From Ectocarpus siliculosus (Eukaryota > Sar > Phaeophyceae > Ectocarpales > Ectocarpaceae): DNA of 37,500 bases. The notes under the pieces were generated by a model. It searched no databases and was not told the origin of the DNA. It worked only from the letters and a program-made list of their open reading frames with translations. This document shows positions 32,201-37,500 of this stretch, one piece after another. The number at the start of each line of letters is the position of its first letter. Position 1 is the stretch's first letter. Position numbers and translations under genes: made by a program. The stretch covers positions 812,303-849,802 of the forward strand of contig FN649731.1 of assembly GCA_000310025.1 (NCBI GenBank). Direction: 5' to 3'.

Positions 32201-35200
32201 CCCACTCTAGCCCAAGATTTCACAGTCGCGTCTCCCCTTCCCCTCCCTGTCGCGCAATTATTTGTCCGAGCGTTTACGGAACAGACAAAAGAAAACCCAT
32301 CGCTCGCACACTGAACGCCCTGCCTCATGTCTGTATTATTCTCACCTCTTCACAGGGATGTCGATGCCCGACATGTACTTCAAGACCCAGTTGATGATCT
32401 TCTTGAGGTTTTCCTCGCCCACGTGCTTCGAAATCGTCTGCCGGCGGCGCACGGCGGTAGGGGAGGGGGGGGCCAAATACAAGAACCGAACACCAAAGAT
32501 CAGTGCCCATCAACGCAAAAGACCGTTGTTGTTTTCACACGAAAAACCGTTCCGTTCTCTCTATCAAGTACCTTCATCTGTCGGTACTGATCTAAACACT
32601 TGGCGCGGTCGATTGTACGAGAGAAAATTACAAGCAGCGAGAACAGGAGCAGCGAGCGCCTGGGCCCGCTGCAGACATGGATTCGGGATCAACACAGATG
32701 AGCGCAACCATGCTTTTTTTCGTCGCCTGTCCGAAGAGATGCAACTTGGGGTAACGTAAACAAACAAAAACAAAAAACATGCCCGTCGTCACATGATAAT
32801 CATCGTCATCGTCTGGAGTTCACGAACGTCTTTTGCGGCGAAACACTAGCCGGAGACAAACACCACGTCCATCAGCGGGTATAACGGAGGAGCCGAAGAA
32901 AAGCGGAGAGTCCAGAGGCCCACACAGCACGACCGCAGGGCGATACACGTTTCAGTCTATCGATCGAGTACTGTCACTCTGCTTTATCGACCTTTTTCGC
33001 CCAGGAATCTCGCAAGCCCCACCATGTACTATTATAATAGGCCATCCCTCCCGCCAATGACGGTGGACTCCTCTCACGAAACATGGCGCCGCCCGCCATA
33101 GGCCCGGCCTTACGCCAGGCCGATTTCACCCGCCCAATAGAGGGGAGGGGGCGACGACGACTGTTTCTACCCATCCTCGGCTCACCCGAAACGATCCCCA
33201 GATTCCACACGTAGGACACATCAGATCCCTACAGATCGGGCTAAATAGCCCCTTCGAAGATTAAGAGCCTTTTGTGATCTACCTCACGATCTGTCGGACG
33301 TGTGAGATTCAGATTCGACCCAGAGACACTAATAGCCTTCGATGGTTACAACGTAAATAACTCACAACCTCACGGGGTCCCAGGTCATGGCACTTAGAAA
33401 CATTTGTCTATTTTCAACCACACTGAGACTGATGTATTTTGATTGGTCAGCCGGGTAGCGCGGTACATGCTAGTAAGAAAGACACACACGCGGACCCCCC
33501 CCCCCCCTACACACCTGCTCTCCGATGAGTTCTCCCGCCTTGTATGCCACCAGGCCGTTCTGGGAGAAGCTGTAGTCGTAGTCCTGCATTACTGCTCCGC
33601 CCCGTCCGCCCAAGAAAAAAAGAAAGAAAAAAAAAAAGGCGAGAGTACAAAACAAAGAACGCCCGACGAGAAATTTCAAAGTGAGAGTTTTGGTTTAGCT
33701 TGGAAAGCTGGCATTATCACAGCATCCTAAGGGAAATACCCATTTACAGGTAGGAGGTTAGCGAAACTTGATGCGCGCACGCTGGTCAACACCGATGGAG
33801 GTGGGGGGAGGGGGACTACGCTAAGTAGCTTAGCGGGTTGCGCTGATTTGCCTCGAAAAAGACAAGTCCAGTGTGTTCAAGCAGTGTCACGCATGTTAGT
33901 TGTATCAGGACATGACTATTGTAGGAGCCTCATCGTAGCCATGTGGCAGCTGACATTCAACCGAGCGCGCATTCGGTAGATGAGTTTTGACGTTCGCGGG
34001 GCACCATGCCTCTGGGCAGGTACTTCCTCTTCCGCCCTCTGTCGCTGCATAGATCAGCTCACTGACCGACCGGCTGACAAAGGGGCAGGAGATTCCCGGA
34101 ACAAAAATCCACTCCTAGTATAATTCTTCTAAACCCCATTGGTCAACGGGGAGGCTGTCCTTCCGCCTGCTTCAAAACACGCATTGCCTTGCCTGTAGGA
34201 GATGGTACTACAGCAGTAGTGGGAAATACTCCGCGCCCTTCAGGCGGGCGAGTGTCCTGCATTTTGGTGCCATTGCAGCGGGGCAGAGAAGCTTCTTCCG
34301 AAAGCTTCTGGGAAAAAGCAATCAAGCGAAAGACCCGTGCTTGCTAGAATTTTGCCTCGTAGATGCCAAAGAGTAGTCCGTTTCGTTTTCTGCAATGCTT
34401 ACCACATAGATCGAGCTATTTGAACAGCTCTTTCGAAGGGTATGCTATGCCTTGTAATTGGTATGACATTGGTGATGTGTGTATGTTTACCCCAGGGGTG
34501 ATCTGAGTATATTTGCTCAGTGTGGTGATCTGAAGGACTCACGTCATCTGAGTATAATACTCTCCGGTGATGTGAAAGTCTCGAGAGAAGCTACAGTAGT
34601 ACAGACTCATAATCTGTCAGACAAATGTGTGCTTGGGTCGGTGCGAAATCGTTAACGTTCGTACAAACCTTTTTGGAATACAACGTGTCGGGAACTACAA
34701 GGGGTTTTAAAAAATAGTAAAACTCAAGTCCCGCACGATTTCGCCGGTCCGAAACTGCTCTGCAACTGGACCGCCGTCGCGCGCGATTAGTAAGTTTACG
34801 AGGAAACAAAACAGGGAGGGGGTACGCAGACCCTATTTCCTTACCCCCAGCCTAACTTCCCCGATTGCATGCTTTATCCAACATGTTTACACAATACAAA
34901 AACCCTGCAAAGGGTACTGGGACAGGCTACTGCTGTAACTGCTGTGGATAGAAACGAGAGCGAGTGCATTCCCCGTCCTGTTGTCGTCATCACAATCATC
35001 CAATGGGGGGATGGACACAAATCAATTACAACTGCTGCACAGCAGTAGACTGTGCAAAATCTACCATGACATTGCCTCGCGCGGATTGAAGCTAGAGCAG
35101 TCGGATTGTTGGATTCTGTGGGAATTTTGAAGTAATCATCCCATCGTATGCTGATCTACCATGATGTCGCCCTGTGCGGAAACTACCGAAGTAAGTCAGC

Positions 35201-36329
35201 TGTTGGATTCTGTAGAATGGTTGTACTGCTGCAGATACAATTCCACGGACGGTTTTGCTCTCGAAAACGGGCTGGCCGACACTCGTCTATTGCTAGCATA
35301 GCGCACACAGGGAGGGAGAGAGCAACACGCGTGCTATTTCGTTGGCAGGGATCTGGACATGCACTTGTATATGCGCATCTACACTGCTGTCCTATGCATA
35401 TCCATGCGTCAATGTTCTGTTACATAGGCCCGTTTGATGGATCGCCCCTACAACTGCTGTACACGGACGGTAGGAGCCTCTTTTATGGATAGAATGGTAT
35501 CTATCATTTCGAGAGAAAATCTACAAACGATTCTATTTTTCTCCCGAGAGTAAGTCGTGTTTCCCCGTCCGACGAGGAAAACGAGCTGGACTCATAAACC
35601 ACACAAGACCAGCCCACCACAGGAGTTACGTCGGGACAATCTAGAGGCAGGGCCCGATGGTGCATTCTTGCGACTGACTGACTGCAGTACAGCACCGACA
35701 CGATCGCGGTCAAAAGTCAGAGGAGAGTCGCAACACATCGATTGGGAATCCACGAAGCACGCCAGAACATGAAAAGAGAAAGCACAGAAGCGCACCGCAC
35801 CGGTCTCTCCGAGCTGTTCCTTCTGCTTGGGCAAGTCGGAGCCGCCCACGACGCCGATCGTGATCTCCTTGCGCAAGTTGGCGATGAACTCGACCATGTC
35901 GGGCAATACTTCCTGTTTAGCGCCGCCGGTGGTGTATTCGGCCACGACAAATTGGGGGACGGACGAACCCATCCGGTAAGAACGGATGAGGCAAAGCATC
36001 TGATTTGCAACGCACTAAATCGGTTGCCGATGGGCCCAGACGGTGCTGTTGCTACTACCAGGGACATTCCAGCCGGAGAGACACTGCCGCTTATTTCTGC
36101 TGCCCCGCTCCGGTTGGCACCGATTTTTGTGCGGACACGGGAGAAGCAGAACATTTTTGTTGTTGCTTTGTTCTTCAGGAGAGAGCATCGAGAGAGCTAA
36201 AAAATGCAGAAATGCACGAACGGTTCACACACACACCACACACCACCGCCTTACACCCACCTTTCGTGCCGCCGTGAGGGTGCCGTCGACGTCGAAGAGG
36301 GCAATGATGCGGGGGTTCTTGGCAGGCAT
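29215..36329 (-). CDS. PMM: phosphomannomutase, complete, eight exons
   Basis: Converts mannose-6-phosphate to mannose-1-phosphate (EC 5.4.2.8) in the cytosol, the step before GDP-mannose. Exons: 36261-36329, 35801-35912, 33515-33591, 32346-32437, 31412-31511, 30946-31053, 29955-30044, 29215-29325. All borders are GT..AG and all phases agree, giving 252 residues against about 246 in human PMM2. The HAD motif FDVDGTLT puts the nucleophile Asp at 13 and the acid/base Asp at 15. GVVGGSD is at 43-49. The cap contains NGLVAYK (72-78) and [19 protein letters not shown] (117-135), with substrate-binding Arg at 124, 135 and 142 matching human 123, 134 and 141. Core motifs [15 protein letters not shown] and [16 protein letters not shown] follow. 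The start is the ATG before [12 protein letters not shown]; the family begins just before this strand. Identification is secure; in brown algae it would supply alginate and fucoidan precursors (known biology, organism inferred). Confidence 0.96.
30600..30930 (+). repeat. CAA/CAACGA-rich cryptic repeat in PMM intron 6
   Basis: The region is dominated by acaacgacaa, aacaacg and catcaacga units without a fixed period. It occupies much of the intron between the exons ending at 30946 and beginning at 30044. Plus-strand frames through it are Thr/Asn/Gln low-complexity shadows. Confidence 0.6.
33412..33500 (+). repeat. interspersed repeat copy in PMM intron 3
   Basis: The block from cacactgagactgatgtatt through attggtcagccgggtagcgc to acacacac matches 37379-37450 at roughly 85% identity by eye. 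It sits immediately 3' of PMM exon 3 in gene orientation and runs into a C homopolymer and the splice donor. Confidence 0.75.
34487..34575 (+). repeat. short imperfect repeats in PMM intron 2
   Basis: Variants of gtgatctgagtat and ggtgatgtgaaagtc or ggtgatctgaaggac recur four to five times in direct order. They lie in the 2.2 kb second intron. Confidence 0.5.
35058..35225 (+). repeat. imperfect tandem duplication in PMM intron 2, period about 95 bp
   Basis: Two copies start with atctaccatgay (35059 and 35154), share gcggattgaag/gcggaaactac in the middle and both contain gttggattctgt near the end. The copies are diverged. Confidence 0.55.
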
Positions 36330-36617
36330 GGTGGCAGAGAGAGACAGAAATAAAGAGGGCGAGAGGACGGATTCAAGACGTCGAATGAACGTGTGTGTGC
36401 CCGGTGTCGGACGGGAGCGGGTTGGTTCGGAGGCACAGCAGAGTGGAAAAAAGAGGGTACCATCAGATTTTGAAATTTGCACATGGGACTGCTTGGCTTG
36501 ATGCTATGCTATGCTGTGTGACAGCCAGGCCAACAACAACGAGAGAGCGAGAGACCCCAGGGCGGAGGGGGGCAGTTGCAGAGAGAGGAGAGAGAAATAA
36601 AGAACGTGAAGGAGCAC
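36330..36617 (-). promoter_or_regulatory. PMM upstream region
   Basis: Reading toward PMM, the 290 bp upstream of the start codon contain pyrimidine-rich tracts (ctctttatttctgtctctctc) directly before the ATG, consistent with a 5' untranslated leader. No TATA box or initiator can be defended. A coding-like exon on the same strand (36618-36710) ends just upstream, so the intergenic space is short. Confidence 0.3.
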
Positions 36618-36710
36618 CATCCTGGATCTGTCGGTACAAGTCGATGCGGAAATGGAAGAGCTTGAGGAGACAAGCAGGCTCGTATTCCACGGGTAAGTCA
36701 TCGAAGAAAA
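36618..36710 (-). CDS. candidate exon upstream of PMM, unknown
   Basis: The minus strand reads FFDDLPVEYEPACLLKLFHF followed by RIDLYRQIQDG between an acceptor-like acgacaag and a possible donor, ATG|GTGCTC (93 bp). The plus strand of the same bases also reads sensibly (LSVQVDAEMEELEETSRLVF before GG|GTAAGT), so the strand is not certain; the plus-strand donor is the better one. Function unknown. On the minus strand it would be a late exon of a gene whose earlier exons are at 36986-37113 and the right edge. Confidence 0.3.
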
Positions 36711-36985
36711 CTTGTCGTTGCATTCAACACCGCCGCCGCGCAGCTCTTTTCTGCTGAATAGGGTTGCGCTGTGTTCCACGCACGGCCCGGGCGTGTGCGT
36801 AGCGTGCAGAAGGGAGAGAAAAATCCTGTGCGACGGGAACACTAATGGCAAAATGTTGCTCTGAGTTGCAATGTCTACTTGCTCGGTGGCATGAGGGGTG
36901 TACCGCTCTTCGGACTGCTGCTGCGCTGCTGCTGCTGTGTGTGTGATCCAGGCAAGGATTCACTCCGAGCCGCCGTTTCAAATAC

Positions 36986-37113
36986 AGCGCCGTCCGTAGG
37001 TTGCATGACGGAAGATATCATACCCACTGGAACGATTTTGAAAGCTAGATAGCTCGGCAGGAAAAGCCGTGACGGCGCCGACAATGGCGACGTTGGAACC
37101 GTCTCGCGGGGAG
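36986..37113 (-). CDS. candidate exon of unknown gene upstream of PMM
   Basis: Between an acceptor (ctttcggaaag) and a possible donor (CGCT|GTATTT), the minus strand encodes RDGSNVAIVGAVTAFPAELS followed by NRSSGYDIFRHATYGRR over 42 full codons. The composition is protein-like and has moderate third-position GC. A competing minus-strand frame (MMPKSIEICFRKAPRETVPT) is longer and cannot be excluded. The opposite strand has an ATG-initiated frame (MATLEPSRGELSESISQLIS) that stops after 31 codons. No family is recognised. Confidence 0.3.
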
Positions 37114-37315
37114 CTTTCCGAAAGCATATCTCAATTGATTTCGGCATCATTGTTTCGTAATGCAGTAATCGAGCTTTGAAAATCGATCCAGGGGGTGTGG
37201 TATCTCATGTCATATCACCTCCAACGGTAAGTAGTTCAACTTTAGTCTCCTCCTGTAGCAGCCGTGGCATTGGCCGCGTCTTCCTATGTCTATGCAAAAT
37301 GAAAACACACACACA

Positions 37316-37455
37316 CACGGTTAGCGCGGTCGATGCTAGTAATAAAAAAACACACACGCACCTTTTGTGTTTTTAACCGCACTGAGACTGACGTATTTTC
37401 ATTGGTCAGCCGGTTAGCGCGGTCGATGCTAATAATAAAAACACACACACACCTT
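37316..37455 (+). repeat. tandem pair of the interspersed repeat, right edge
   Basis: The unit ggttagcgcggtcgatgcta, then aataaaaa and cacacac, occurs twice, starting at about 37319 and 37412. The second copy is preceded by the same actgagactgacgtatt...attggtcag leader as the copy in PMM intron 3. Confidence 0.75.
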
Positions 37456-37500
37456 GAACTCCCACTCCGATGACAAGTTCTCTCACGGATATCGACGGAT
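37453..37500 (-). CDS. partial exon running off the right end
   Basis: Immediately beyond the repeat, the minus strand reads an open stretch (SISVRELVIGVGVQ in one phase) that ends at a possible donor, AAG|GTGTGTGTG. The exon continues outside the window. Its junction with the repeat mirrors PMM exon 3, which also ends CAG|GTGTGT beside a copy of the same repeat. The identity of the gene is unknown. Confidence 0.25.

Noticed and set aside
36395-36757. A 120-codon plus-strand frame rich in Arg and Glu upstream of PMM.
   Set aside because: It covers purine-rich untranslated or intronic sequence, and its frame is not consistent with either candidate exon reading at 36618-36710.

Overview
The window looks like nuclear DNA of a stramenopile alga, most probably a brown alga of the Ectocarpus type. 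This is inferred from small GC-rich exons with GT..AG borders separated by introns of 0.3-2.2 kb, abundant microsatellites, homopolymeric C/G tracts and little dense coding. No rRNA, tRNA, CRISPR array or bacterial operon was recognised.

The one gene identified with confidence is phosphomannomutase (PMM), on the minus strand in eight exons (29215-36329). The exons were joined by phase and compared with the known PMM family, giving 252 residues with every catalytic motif present. It makes mannose-1-phosphate for GDP-mannose, which feeds glycosylation and, in brown algae, alginate and fucoidan.

Left part (1-8900): a GT-rich, gene-poor stretch with imperfect repeats, then scattered or decayed coding fragments at 5.0-6.3 kb. 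At 9.1-10.9 kb (+) lies part of a membrane protein with a transmembrane helix followed by a HAMP-like segment; it stops against a pair of short hairpins and a compositionally different, AT-richer block (10.9-12.6 kb) that holds an acidic-tail reading frame.

Middle part (12.5-28.4 kb): several multi-exon genes of unknown function. One is on the minus strand (12.5-17.9 kb, about eleven exons). Two are on the plus strand at 19.4-23.6 kb; the downstream one encodes an Ala/Lys-rich protein with an internal 53-residue duplication and a coiled-coil end. Another plus-strand gene (24.1-25.2 kb) starts with an Asp-rich tract, and a minus-strand gene lies at 26.4-28.4 kb. Several reading frames carry a frameshift, an in-frame stop or an unresolved splice phase, so some may be decaying.

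The most unusual structure is a pair of arrays of short 16-20 bp palindromes at 12.67-13.10 and 27.04-27.51 kb. Their outer ends match each other in inverted orientation, bracketing 14.8 kb. This is the layout of a large DNA transposon with terminal inverted repeats and subterminal palindromes (En/Spm-like), or else two opposed copies of one repeat family sitting in introns.

Right part (36.5-37.5 kb): candidate minus-strand exons of one or more genes upstream of PMM. The last 200 bp repeat a sequence that also lies in PMM intron 3.
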